Shown here one piece after another: positions 13,893 through 24,243 of a DNA stretch of 64,000 nt (within the stretch, counting starts at the first letter, position 1; each line of letters opens with the position of its first letter). The stretch is from Neonectria sp. B-13 (Eukaryota > Ascomycota > Sordariomycetes > Hypocreales > Nectriaceae), in assembly GCA_002682825.1 (NCBI GenBank), contig NOKP01000022.1, positions 248,001 through 312,000 on the forward strand, in the 5' to 3' direction. The notes under the pieces are model-generated. The model had not been told where the DNA came from. It was given only the letters and a program-made list of their open reading frames with translations, and ran no database searches. The position numbers were made by a program, and so were the translations under genes.

Positions 13893-15391
13893 CTAGGTTG
13901 TAAACTTGCCCGTCTCATGCAGACGCGTCGTGTAAGCAAGCAAGTCTTCCGCCAGCCCATCAATCACCTCATCCGACACCACGTCGGTGTTCCACGAGAT
14001 TCCGGCTGTCAAGGCACCACTCGGAGCGCTCGCCACGCTGACACTGAAAGGCTGGCCTGCAACCATGATGCTGTTGGTGAAGAGAACCCTCGAGATGCGG
14101 CGTTGACCTGGGCTGTCGTTGCGCATGGCGCCCAGGCTGCTAACCTCCCACGACCCGTCACGCGGCTGGCCGTTCTTCTTGCTCCAGAACGATGACCAGT
14201 CCGATACAAGCTTCAGTAGGCTGATGGGATCGTCGGCGGGCAGGGTGCTGGCGCGCTCGCGGAGGTCGGCCTTGACCTGTTTCGCGTGGTGCCAGATGAG
14301 GGCGTCCAGGTCAGCGTCCGGCTTGCGGAACGCGTCTACCGCGGCGACAGTGTATTCGTGCGCCGTTTCCGAGATGGCCACACGGAACGAGTCCTTGACC
14401 GCCGGGTTGGCCACCGCGCACATGTACGGGCGCGCGTTGATGGGCGTGCTGGCCGTGAAGGTGGGAGCGTCCTCGGCGGGGATGCGGCGCGCCATGGAGG
14501 CGAGGCACAGCGCATGGAGGAGCGACGTGACGGACGCAGAGTGGCTGCGGGACTGCGCGACCATACTGGCGACGGCGGCGGCGGAGATGTCGACGGCGCG
14601 CACGCGGGGGTGGTGCGGCCAGTCGAAGTCGATGGGCTCGCCGCTCCAGATGACACGCTTGGCGGCCTTGAGGAACGCGGGGGCGTACTCGTTCCAGACG
14701 ATCCGGCCCATGAAGAACGTCCCGTTGGTGTAGGGGATGACGTCTTCCTGCGCCTCGGGGAGGACGGGCGGGTCGGGGAACTGGAGGACGGAGCTGGGGT
14801 CCGAGTCGCTGGAGGGGTCGTTAAGAGCCGCGACGAACTGCTCGTGGAACTTCTTGGCGCTGGTGCCGTCCATGAGCGAGTGATGGAACGCAAAGACGAT
14901 GTCCTCGAAGGGTTCCTCTCCGGGGGTGTTCGCCTCTGGTCTCACGACGATGACCCTCCACGGCGGCCGGGTTTCGATCTCCGCCCACAGCTGATCGTGG
15001 CACCAAGCATGAACGGCCGAAATCCCGGCGTCATAGCCCGCGCCGGCCGGGAGGGTCCGAGCCTCGACGTGCTTCCGCAGATCGATCTCGGGCACGTATG
15101 AGAAGTGCGCCTCGTCCGTGTCCTCGCCGAGGATGCCCACGCGGAGCATCGGCTGCGCGGCGACCAACCGGCCCAGCGCGGCGAAGATGGCGCCGTCGGG
15201 GTTGAGCGCTGGCGGGTTGACATAGCGTGCGGAGAAGACGACGCAGCGATACAGGCCCCGCGAGTGACGGGTGGACGAGTAGAGCTCCCTGGATGGGTTG
15301 TGTTGGCCATGGTTCTTGAGGGTGGAGGGGAGAAAGCTACTCACATGTCGCCGAGAGGGCGGAGGGCCTGGGGAGAAGACGTCTCTGCCAT
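13893..15391 (-). CDS. Alcohol acetyltransferase-like (AATase/BAHD-like fold) protein
   Basis: Predicted acyl-CoA-dependent O-acyltransferase related to yeast ATF1/ATF2-type alcohol acetyltransferases. 480 aa; exons 15391..15345 and 15288..13893. The 56-bp intron (GTGAGT/ATCCAG) is essential: spliced, the N-terminus reads ...LRPLGD-MELYSSTRHSRGLY, the family's usual opening, whereas the unspliced frame starts inside the intron. Seen: H-H-S-L-M-D-G with the catalytic HxxxD at about 152-156, a two-lobed length appropriate for the family, and a C-terminal FSVSVASAPSGAL segment near the second lobe. Substrate unknown; candidates are volatile alcohols, sterols or secondary-metabolite hydroxyls. 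No biosynthetic core gene lies nearby, so a cluster role is not supported. Confidence 0.85.
15289..15344 (-). other. Intron in acetyltransferase-like gene
   Basis: Minus-strand GTGAGT at 15344-15339 and CATCCAG ending at 15289; phase 2. Confidence 0.85.
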
Positions 15392-16953
15392 TGTAAACGG
15401 GGATAAGAAAGGATCGAAGATCTGAGTTGATCTTGGTTGTGTAATGCTTGGATACACGATGGTTTATCTCTTCTTCTTGATTGCTGCTTTCCTGAATCGG
15501 AAATGTGCTATTCTCTCAGCAATCTCAATAGACAAGGGACGTTAGACAACGCAATTTTTTCACACAGAGTTCTTCAAACCCTTCCATTAATCTCAGGCAA
15601 CTCAATTGAATGGGAAAACAGAGACTATAGTACCCCGTTCTAGCGCGGTTCTTGGAGTTGCAAGTCTTCAATTGAGTCACAGTTGGTCGGTTGTTACAAC
15701 AAGGCGCCGTTGACAATTTGTGGAGAACTGGAGACCGCCAGTTCTGGGGTCAATTAGTTCGCTCGCTGACTCAGCAGGGACTAGACGTGTTAGACTTTGG
15801 TCTTGACGAGGTGACATTTGACTGCAGAGATTGGAGGTGGACATTTACGGCTTGGAAGAAGGGGTTGCATTTTGCGGAGGTGCTACGAACTAGCAAGTTG
15901 CCGATAAGGGGAAGTTGGAATCGGTTTCAGGGTTCGGTTTTGTCCAACGCTCGTGTTGGAGCTGGTTGACAAAAGTCACTGCACCAGCGTTTGGAAACCC
16001 TGCGAAATGGGAAAGATGGGAAATCAGACCAGAGAACACCAAGGTCAAAATCGGCATGAAACGGGTAGCCACCGGGCAGAAAGGGGCCATCGAACAATTC
16101 TACGTCGTAATCTAACAGAGCCTTCGCATCAAGCCAACTCATTCTCTGTGGATGAGGATGTGATAGTTAAAGCTGCCTAGAGCGGATAGATTTCTGCCTC
16201 GAGGAAATGGCAGAGATGGAAGGTTACAGAAACTAAGATAACACAGTATTTGACGAATATGCACCCCAATCCCCACGCGAATGCAGAGCGAAATTAATGG
16301 CGGGTCGTTTTTGCGACCCCTCCCGACACGAAGGCTCTGGCTGCTTTCACCACTAATATATGCCCGTTGCTTCTTTCACGACTCTTGACTAAGACCTACA
16401 CCTTAAACATGAGAAGAATCGCCTCTAGGATGGCGATCAGTAGTACTCGGAATTAGAAAGAATTGATGAAGGCTGTAGTTAATCGGACCTGAGTTTGGAA
16501 TGACGTTTTGATAGTATTTGAAGTTGCTACACATGGCTTACGTTCGGATAAATGGGTACTGCCGGCTCCGTACAAGGAACGTAAGGCGAACCCCTAAGTA
16601 AGCAGTGACGAACGGGCGGAGTGGGCGGAGGACAACAGTCAACATTGGAAGTCGCGGACGCTAAGACGCCCCCTGCTCGGCCGCCTTTGACGCGCTGAAG
16701 CAACACTCCTCAAAGATTTTGTCCACCTTGCGATATTGTGTTCTGCTGCATTTGGCCAAAGCCTGAAGCCTGCCCTAAACATTGTATTTTTCATGAACCG
16801 TCAATAGCAAATACCCCTCCGTCTTGTCGCGCAATTCCACTCGCCATGCTACAAGCGCGCCTCTCGACCCGAACTTGAACTTGACCACAACAATGCATTC
16901 GCCCACCTCCTGATCCACCGTCACCGCCCCGAATATTGTCGCCGACCCCGGCC
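15392..16953. other. Intergenic between divergent acetyltransferase and 16954 genes
   Basis: 1.56 kb, less GC-rich than the flanking genes. No supported gene. The last 200 bp before 16954 are pyrimidine-rich and are likely the leader of the following gene. Confidence 0.6.
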
Positions 16954-19900
16954 ATGGATCGCGAGAAAGAGCCTCTGGCCACACGGTCAATTGGGAGGTC
17001 TACGAGCATGCTCGTTGTAAAGGAGCAAGGGAGGAAGCCGCTCTTCTCGAGCACCAGCTCTCGAGGGGACGACGGCCCAAACAACAAACCGAAGGACAAG
17101 GAGAACGATCGCACGCAACTCAACACGAGCAGGTATCGGACGAGTGCATACGGCGATGGGATGCTACGGCGCATGAGCTCCGAGCCACACATGAAGGCCG
17201 CGGAGAGGAGAGGAAGCTCCAGCAGCCAGGCATCCTCAGGAGGCACGCGCATACCAAAACCCTCAGGCATCACCTTTTCGAACCGAAAACAGCTATCTCT
17301 CAGTGAGGCCTTCAGTCGGGCTGCCGTGGATTCCGAGGAGGAGAGCGACCAGAGCCACGTCATGGATGCCTCGCCCAGCCCAGCACCACGAGTCGCCCGT
17401 GCGCGGCGTGAGGAGGAGGACCGGCGTCTGAGGAAGATGTTGTCAGTGGATCACTTGGACAGCAAGGCGCCAGCTCGACCGTTCTCCCGCGGCTCGGTAG
17501 CAACATCGACACTGGCGGAGACAAGACCCTCGCCTGACAAGCACGAGTCACCCAGGCGGAGGACTCTGTACGGGAAATCCAGGATAGGACTTGGGCCAAG
17601 AGAACCTGCTCAGGAATCAGTCAGTCCGAAACTTAATGAGGCCAAACCTGAAGACCGGGCAGAGGACCATCCGGGCGACCCGACCAGTAGGCTTCGACCA
17701 GCGCCTGGGTTGAAGCACATGCCTTCGAAGGACGACCTAACGAACCAAGGCCGCATTCCCCCTTTGGTCCCAGGGATAGAAGATCTGCCGTGGCCATCGA
17801 TTGAGAATGGAGGGAACCAACAAGAGCCAGCTCCGCCGATGACTGCCATAGCTGAGAAGGCGTCACCTGAAAAGAGCTTCGCGTGGCAAGTTGAAGAGGA
17901 CTTTACTGCTGGGGATCTACAGATCTCGGATAGCCCTAGGATTACAATGGGACCCCGGCCATTTGCAAACCGAATCAAGTTTGACGAGGGAAGCGAGATC
18001 GACATTAATTCACGGACTAGAGTGGCCAACCCTGGCTCACGCAACACCAAGCTGGACGAGATCCGATCAAGGGAGGTCAAGGCTGGGAACAACATTCCAC
18101 TCGAGTCTCCCCGACGACGGCAGCCCAACACGAAACTAGACGAAATCCGACAGCGCGAGGCTCAGGCTGAACATCAGATACCCATCCCGGACCGGAGCTT
18201 ACCGAGGCCGAGAAACACCAAGCTAGATGAGATACGGCAACGCGAGATTAATGGCATCCCGAACCGAGCACTGGCTAAGATGAGGTTGGAGGAGATTCGA
18301 GAGCTAAACTCCAACTCGAACTCCCGCTCACTGTCTCCAGAAGAATCCCGACCGCTATCAGCCCGGACGGCTCGGGAGATGGACCCCCCCGTGGACCCGG
18401 AGACGAAGGAACCCGTCCGACCAAAGTCCGCCTTTGAGATCGGGGGACAACGAATACCCGACACGCCTGTCACCATCTTCAAGGCGCGAGAGGCCAAGTA
18501 CCATGCACCGGGCGAGGAACGAGGTGAATCGAGTCAGGAAAAAGATGGGACGGATCTTGCACGACCGGGGCTGTTGCACTCGCACAAGCGTGGTGACTCG
18601 AGGGACTTGTTGCGACGGCTGGCAAGGGCTGCAAGCACCAGTCCTGCGCCGGAGCCGGAGGCTCGACGACCAGCAAGCCCCCTGCAAACTGAGAAACCCG
18701 TCACCCAAGACTCAGATTTCAAGTCAGCGATTCCACGGCGCACCGCCGAAATCGGGCCGCGAAACACACAGTTCCAGAGGAAAGACAACGAAACTTCCAA
18801 ACCCACAGTCGGATTCGTTGGCCTCCCACGTAGGCGCTCCACGGATTCTGTTAAGAGTAAGAGATCCAGCATGCAGTCCGAAGTAGACCCTACGGATAGG
18901 ATAGAGGCAGAGATGAAGCTCTTTGCGCCGGGCGACAATTACTCGGAGAAGGGCTCGGTTCGAGCGCCCTCGCCACCTCAGGACTCGGAATCAGAAGATG
19001 AGAAGGACGACGTTGACGCAACACCACGAGCCCCGAAACTAGATCCTCTGTCGATGCCGACGCCGAAGGTTTCGGGCGCATACGTGGAGACGCCGGCGAC
19101 GGTCAAGGTGGAGAGGATCGAAGTGAAGGATGAGAAGCCGCGCGACGAGGTGAAGCTAGGACGGCCAAGATCCTCGGCATCGACACGAGAAGAGAAGACA
19201 CTTGAGGATGTACCGCTAGCGAAATCCTCAGTGCCGACGCGAGATGAGAAGCAGCCCGAGGATGCACCGAAATCCTCAGCATTAGCGCGGGATACGAAGA
19301 CGCTTGAGGATTTGCCTCGCGCGAGATCCTCTGCATCGATGCGGGATGAGAAAGTGTCTGAGGAGGCCAAGTTTCCGCGGCCGAGATCTTCTGCATGGAT
19401 CCGTGATAAGAAGACGGACTTTGCACGGCGGAGTCAAGACCAAGACACGGCCTCGGACCCCGGAACCGACGAAAAGTCGGCTCCCACGGCGACATCGACG
19501 GGGTTGAGAAGGCGGCGCGCGCATTCACTCCCGCGGCGCAGAGGACCAATGAAGAATTCGGCCAGGCCCCCGACAGTCAAAGACGACCTTATGCAACTTC
19601 AACGCACACATCAAATAGAAGACTCGACCCTGGACGACCTGGAGGAAATCATATCGGGCCGCCGAGCCCCGACACCAAAACTGGCGGCACTACTTGATAA
19701 CCTCCCAGACCATCCGTCACTGGACGACGACGACTTCGACTTTGACCTAGACATCGATACCAAGGTCAACACCAAAAAGAACGAGGTTAAACCCCAAGAC
19801 CCAAACCACTCCGACGGCGACCAAGCCACCCTATCAAGGATGACCAAGTCTCTAGAGACCGGCCTCATGGGTATCCGCACTGCCAAGAAGGGCATCGAGC

Positions 19901-20565
19901 GCCTCGAAGGCCAGGTCCTTCACAAGACAAAGTCGGCTGAAAAATTGGACGCGCATACTCACGACCACATGCACTGCGCCGCCTGCCCTACACACTCAAG
20001 TCCAACGGCAGTGTCGTACATCCGCCTTCCCCTGCCACCTCTTTACCGGCGCAAGCCATTCCGCCTTACGTTCTTGGGCATCGTCCTCCTAATCATCTCA
20101 CTCTGGTATGCCGCTGAGTCGGCCATGTGTGCCGCATACTGTCGCCCAACTACCTGCGGCGACAACCTGTGCGTGTGGTCCTTTGACGATCCTACCTTTG
20201 GCACCGCGCTGCCCGTCAAGCTGGACCAATGGACTACAGGTGGCCACGGTCGCGTCATCATGGATAAGCTCTCGGAAGACGTTAGTGACTGGACGGCCGA
20301 TTTTCTGGACATGTACCACGGCCGCGAAATCACCAAAATCAACGTCGACGCTCTCTCGTTCGAGCAAAAGCGCCAGCACCGACGACGGCTGCACAAGAAG
20401 GGCTTGCTGAAGCCGCGCACCGAACCGCCAGAGCAGCAAGCTAAGTGGGATGCTTGGCGACAAGCACGCTTGGCCAAGGAACGGGTACAGGAGGCCCGGG
20501 AGATGGGTTACGACGTCCCGGAAGAGGGAGAGGGGGCTGTTGGAGGGGACGAACGGGTTTGGTAA
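16954..20565 (+). CDS. 1203-aa disordered protein with two repeat families and a C-terminal membrane helix
   Basis: Single-exon gene; function not recognised. Start chosen as the first ATG (MDREKEP). Residues 1-1000 are S/P/R/E-rich and probably disordered. Repeat family A: the motif NTKLDEIR-x-RE occurs three times (near 18049, 18130 and 18217), spaced about 28 residues, with a fourth decayed copy (MRLEEIREL). Repeat family B: about five 17-19-residue units around RPRSSASxRDEKxxED between 19160 and 19425. Then a D/E stretch (DDDDFDFDLDID), a probable amphipathic helix (GLMGIRTAKKGIERLEGQV), a H/C cluster (HTHDHMHCAACPTH), one strong transmembrane helix (about 1036-1056: FLGIVLLIISLWYAAESA), a Cys-containing segment (CAAYCRPTTCGDNLC) and a charged tail. 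Probably a single-pass membrane protein anchored at its C-terminus (inference). Confidence 0.8.
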   Translation: MDREKEPLATRSIGRSTSMLVVKEQGRKPLFSSTSSRGDDGPNNKPKDKENDRTQLNTSRYRTSAYGDGMLRRMSSEPHMKAAERRGSSSSQASSGGTRIPKPSGITFSNRKQLSLSEAFSRAAVDSEEESDQSHVMDASPSPAPRVARARREEEDRRLRKMLSVDHLDSKAPARPFSRGSVATSTLAETRPSPDKHESPRRRTLYGKSRIGLGPREPAQESVSPKLNEAKPEDRAEDHPGDPTSRLRPAPGLKHMPSKDDLTNQGRIPPLVPGIEDLPWPSIENGGNQQEPAPPMTAIAEKASPEKSFAWQVEEDFTAGDLQISDSPRITMGPRPFANRIKFDEGSEIDINSRTRVANPGSRNTKLDEIRSREVKAGNNIPLESPRRRQPNTKLDEIRQREAQAEHQIPIPDRSLPRPRNTKLDEIRQREINGIPNRALAKMRLEEIRELNSNSNSRSLSPEESRPLSARTAREMDPPVDPETKEPVRPKSAFEIGGQRIPDTPVTIFKAREAKYHAPGEERGESSQEKDGTDLARPGLLHSHKRGDSRDLLRRLARAASTSPAPEPEARRPASPLQTEKPVTQDSDFKSAIPRRTAEIGPRNTQFQRKDNETSKPTVGFVGLPRRRSTDSVKSKRSSMQSEVDPTDRIEAEMKLFAPGDNYSEKGSVRAPSPPQDSESEDEKDDVDATPRAPKLDPLSMPTPKVSGAYVETPATVKVERIEVKDEKPRDEVKLGRPRSSASTREEKTLEDVPLAKSSVPTRDEKQPEDAPKSSALARDTKTLEDLPRARSSASMRDEKVSEEAKFPRPRSSAWIRDKKTDFARRSQDQDTASDPGTDEKSAPTATSTGLRRRRAHSLPRRRGPMKNSARPPTVKDDLMQLQRTHQIEDSTLDDLEEIISGRRAPTPKLAALLDNLPDHPSLDDDDFDFDLDIDTKVNTKKNEVKPQDPNHSDGDQATLSRMTKSLETGLMGIRTAKKGIERLEGQVLHKTKSAEKLDAHTHDHMHCAACPTHSSPTAVSYIRLPLPPLYRRKPFRLTFLGIVLLIISLWYAAESAMCAAYCRPTTCGDNLCVWSFDDPTFGTALPVKLDQWTTGGHGRVIMDKLSEDVSDWTADFLDMYHGREITKINVDALSFEQKRQHRRRLHKKGLLKPRTEPPEQQAKWDAWRQARLAKERVQEAREMGYDVPEEGEGAVGGDERVW
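18040..18305 (+). repeat. Coding repeat family A (NTKLDEIRxRE)
   Basis: Three clear copies and one degenerate copy of an N-T-K-L-D-E-I-R-x-R-E unit inside the 1203-aa protein, about 84-90 nt apart. The conserved core suggests a binding motif. Confidence 0.8.
19159..19425 (+). repeat. Coding repeat family B (SSAxxRDEKxxED)
   Basis: Five imperfect 51-60-nt units in the same protein, each with S-S-A/V, R-D/E-E/T/K-K and E-D-x-P; tandem amplification followed by divergence. Confidence 0.75.
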
Positions 20566-20999
20566 TGTTGTTAATTGCTTGTCGGCCAGGGAGATGGACC
20601 TCGCCTTGAAGGCTGATAGCTAGGCCTGGGAGCCAAGAGCCGTTGACCATGGGGAGTATAACTACGATACGATATAATAGTGGCCTCGCTGGACAGGGGC
20701 ATGACGTTGTCCACGAAACGGAAATGGATACTTCTCACGGCTATTAGAAGCCAGTGATATGCTTCCCAGCTGCCTTATAATGGAACTTTGACACTGGAGT
20801 CGCTGGCCTACTCTCCAACTTGCTGATGGTGCGTTGGTGTCATAGTGTTTCAGTTGGTATCAACCTCTAAGTCTCCCATGTATAAACAACACAAGGCCAC
20901 ATGTAATATAAAGCAGTGCCTTTGCCAATTGTCTTTTTCCCGTGCCATAACCCAACGCCATACGCCGTCCTTCTGCACACAGCCCCGTACCGGTCCCCT
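20566..20999. other. Intergenic between convergent genes
   Basis: 3' UTRs of the 16954 gene and of RRP1. No gene seen. Confidence 0.6.
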
Positions 21000-21794
21000 C
21001 TAGTCGTCAATGCCACCCCATTCATCGTCGTCCTCGTCCGCGCGCTCCTCGTCGCCCGCAGCCGCGGCCTTGCTCCACGGCAGCCTCTCGTCGTTGTGGT
21101 TGTCGGCGGCGCGCTCCCGCACGGGCTTGACGGGACAGGTCCGCAGCGCCAGCACCAGGTCGCCCAGGCCCTTGACCAGGGGCGCGGCGGCGGCGTCGGC
21201 CAGCGCGCCCTCGCGGTCCAGCTCGTCGACCCACAGGTCCAGGGCGTGCAGGCGGATGCCCACGGGAACCTTGCGCAGGTCGCCCTCGGCGTCGAAGGGG
21301 TAGTCGGCGAGGACGGCGAGCAGGGCGTCGACGGTTTCAGCGTCGTAGGCGCGGTCCTTGGCGAGGCGCACGTGGGCGGCGAAGACGCGGCGGACCAGCA
21401 GCAGGAACTTCTCGAGGCGCAGGACGTCGATGCCGGTCCACTGGACGCCGACGACGGCCCAGAAGCCGCGCAGCCAGGGGACGGCGCAGGCGGGCTGCAG
21501 GCGGAACAGCAGGTTGGCGAGGTCGGCGGCGAGGCGCTGCTGCGGCACGGGGCGGTCGGTCATCCACAGCGCGTAGAAGAGGCCCTTCCAGAGCTTGCGG
21601 GCGTCGTCTTCGGCGAGGGACGGGCGGGACGCGAGGAAGGACTGGAGGGATTCGAGGGCCGAGGTGCGGAGTTTGCGGTCTAGACGGCAGAGAGGGCTTC
21701 GTTAGCATTCAACAGACTGGAAGGAAGGAGGGGAAAACATACCGCTGGAGGCCAGGTTCCGAATAAACGGCATCTGCGATTCGTGGGCGGCCAT
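21000..21794 (-). CDS. RRP1: Ribosomal RNA processing protein 1 (Nop52 family)
   Basis: Nucleolar protein needed for 27S to 25S/5.8S pre-rRNA processing in the 60S pathway (family knowledge). 243 aa; exons 21794..21743 and 21679..21000 with a 63-bp intron (GTATGT/GTCTAG). Seen: N-terminal MPFIRNLASSDRKLRTSALE and LWKGLFYALWMTDRPVPQQRLA, the recognisable Nop52 opening, then helical FWAVVGVQWTGIDVLRLEKFLLLVR, PVGIRLHALDLWVDEL, and an acidic C-terminus (DEDDDEWGGIDD). Length is close to yeast Rrp1. The coding sequence is extremely GC-rich, so long mirror frames appear on the plus strand and should be ignored. Confidence 0.9.
21680..21742 (-). other. Intron in RRP1
   Basis: Minus-strand donor GTATGT at 21742 and acceptor CTAG ending at 21680; a TGCTAAC-like branch point lies within. 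Phase 1. Confidence 0.85.
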
Positions 21795-22841
21795 GGTGGG
21801 AAGCGGGGTGCTTGGCGCAAAGCAATTGGCGCCTTATTGAGAAGTGGGAGTTTGTTGGTGGTGATGTTTGGGGTGTGGTGTTGAGTGCGAAGGACGGGCG
21901 ACTTTTTTTTTTGTTCGCGGTGAGGAACGGGAGCGCCGGTGAGGGGTGGGATGGATGGATGGGGACGGGAAAATGTGGGGTGTTGACCGAGGCTCACCGA
22001 GGGAGGTACGTACCGAGTGATCGGAGCTGGAGCTGGAGCTGGCAACTCTTGAGAAAGAAGCTCGGAGTTGAGAAGACTCTGTGGAAAGACAAGCTGGGTT
22101 TGGTTACCCTCTCCACCTACGTATCTAGACAGTCTATCTTCACTGCTGTCAACCAGGTCAATCAACTCACATGCTACGCCCCAAGGCCTATCCGTCAGTT
22201 GACCTCGCTGTGAGACAGACAGCTGACCAAGAGATCTAGATCGTCCAGCTGGCAGTCTATATCGCAGCGTGATTCACCTCGCCAATCCCCAACGCCTTGA
22301 AGAAACCCAACTCCTTATTAGCCATGCCATGCTATGCCATCGCCCCTGTGATCCTCCCAATTCACGCACCAAACAGACCACCACCACTCCTTCTCCTCAC
22401 TCGTACGTAACAAACAACCTGAGAGCCCCCCCTCCCTGCAAGCTCCCCCAAATTCCAGCGGCCCCTCCCCTAGCCTATAGGGTCCTGGCCACCGCTAGTC
22501 GCCCTCCACTCCCCCCCCATTCACACCGTGTGACTGACTTGACTTCTTTCTGCTTGCTGGCTGCAAGTTTATTACCCCACCATCCCATCCCCATCCCATC
22601 CATCATCACCCCGTCCTCCGTCGTCATAACTTCTTGCTTCCTGCACCAACACCGGCTCTGAAGCATCGACGAGAGGGAACCTTGCGAGCACGTGGATGAA
22701 CAGGCGATTACAGTAGCAGCACCACCACCAGCACCACGACGGCGGATATAAACTTGTGTTGGATAAACGGGCCAGCTCTTCTTCTTCTTCTTATTCTTCT
22801 TCCTCCTCTCAACACCAAAACAAACCATCACCACCGCTATA
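21795..22841. other. Divergent upstream region of RRP1 and the E2 gene
   Basis: About 1 kb. Contains T and CT-rich tracts, a GGATGGATGG repeat near 21951-21963, a TATA-like GATATAAAC at 22744-22752 about 90 bp before the E2 ATG, and a CTT microsatellite (22778-22809). No gene seen. Confidence 0.55.
22744..22752 (+). promoter_or_regulatory. TATA-like element upstream of the E2 gene
   Basis: GATATAAAC, 90 bp upstream of the start codon; position and sequence fit a TATA box, but fungal genes often lack one. Confidence 0.3.
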
Positions 22842-23404
22842 ATGTCCACCAAGCGCATCACCAAGGTCCTTCCTTATTGCCCCCCCCTCCCCCTCCTCCT
22901 CCTCCCATCCAGCCTTTAACTAACACAAAACCTCCACACCAGGAATTCGCCGAAGTCTCGCAAGACCCTCCTGAGGGCTTCACTGTCGCGCTGCCGCCCT
23001 CGCAAACCATCCACACCTGGCACGTCACGCTGCGCCCGCCCGAGCCGTCGCCCTACCACCCGGGCACCTTCGGCCTCGTGCTGACGCTGCCCTCCGACTA
23101 CCCCTTCAAGGCGCCCGTCGTCAAGTTCGCTACCCGCATCTACCACCCCAACGTCACCAATGACTCGCTCGGCAACATCTGCCTCGGCCTCCTCAAGCCC
23201 GAGGCCTGGAAGCCCTCCACCAAGCTGCGCGGCGTCCTCGAGGCCGTCCGCAACCTGCTGCTCGAGCCCCAGCCCGACGACCCCCTCGAGGACCGCATCG
23301 CCGAGGAGTTCCGCAACGATCGTCCTACCTGGGAGAAGAACGTCAAGATCAACGTCGAGAAATATGCCAAAGGCGAGCCCACTTTCCCCCCGGTGGCCTC
23401 ATGA
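22842..23404 (+). CDS. Ubiquitin-conjugating enzyme E2
   Basis: Transfers activated ubiquitin (or a ubiquitin-like protein) from E1 through a thioester cysteine. 161 aa; exons 22842..22865 and 22943..23404. The first exon encodes only MSTKRITK, completing helix 1 of the UBC fold. Seen: P-x-x-x-Y-x-x-G (PSPYHPGTF), LPSDYPFKAPVVKF, the HPN motif at 76-78 and the catalytic cysteine 10 residues later (C88 in GNICLGLL), then W-K-P-S-T-K-L and the helix DPLEDRIAEEF. It is a class I E2 with no long tails and resembles UBE2L3/UBCH7-like enzymes more than UBC4/5, but the subfamily is uncertain. The donor GTCCTT is weak; the acceptor has CTAAC and CACCAG. It is divergent from RRP1. Confidence 0.9.
22866..22942 (+). 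other. Intron in E2 gene
   Basis: 77 bp, non-consensus GTCCTT donor, CTTTAACTAAC branch region, CACCAG acceptor. Required to supply a start codon for the UBC fold. Confidence 0.75.
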
Positions 23405-24243
23405 ACAAATCAAGTTTTGCGAGGATGGCACATGATACCATCAAATGAATGGGACACGGCGGGAAAACAAACATAACCAGAACGTATCCAAGGGACAGCT
23501 GCATTCACACATACCACGGCGAACCCAATCCAAAACACCAATAGACCAACTCAAATACATCAGTCAAGTCAAGAGTAAATCAGGTCACTAAAAATAGGAG
23601 CCATTCAGCTTTGAGATTGATTCATCTTCATTCCATTGGGATATCTCTTCGTCGGGTTCCATCTACAGATGCTTCACCCTTCCCATCTCTATCCAGTTCG
23701 TAAATGGTTCCTCTATGTATATAAACACTTCCGCAACGTCTCCCAACAAGGCCCTCTCATGACACTCTCCTCTTCCTCTGTTGTGTCCTAGGTGCAGAGT
23801 TCCTCCCCTGTGATTGTGGTATTGTACTTTTGTCGCAGTGAAGCCGTTAACCGTCGTCATTATGATAAACAAGTTTTCTTTTCCTCAACGCGTGCGTCCA
23901 TCCCGTGCGTCCATCCGTCCATCGGTTCCCTGCCGCCTCCTTTTTTTAGACATGAAGTAAGGAAAATAATGGTATGCTGTGTGAACAAAAACTGAAAAAA
24001 GCCGGCAAGAAAAGTAAATTGCAGACGCAGGGCCGCTAAGTCGAATAAAAAAGCGAACCACGTCTCTCGCTGAAACGCCATGCCATGTGCTGAGCAGGTG
24101 GCTTCGCCACCTTGGTTTGGTATGATGTAGGTGATTGGGTGTCGAGGGGTTCAAGGTCGAAGTCGAAGTCAAGTCGACATGTTTGTTGTATGAAAGTGTA
24201 GAGGGAGTGCGTGTTTATGTACACGTAAATGTGCAGGGTCGTA
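23405..24243. other. Intergenic between convergent E2 and TBC genes
   Basis: 3' regions of two convergent genes; no gene seen. Confidence 0.6.

Noticed and set aside
14286..15101. Plus-strand 271-codon frame over the acetyltransferase gene
   Set aside because: R/G/E/V-rich antisense shadow; the minus strand has the HxxxD active site and a coherent fold.
20916..21683. Plus-strand 255-codon frame over RRP1
   Set aside because: Antisense of a very GC-rich real gene; repetitive G/V/E/Q composition.
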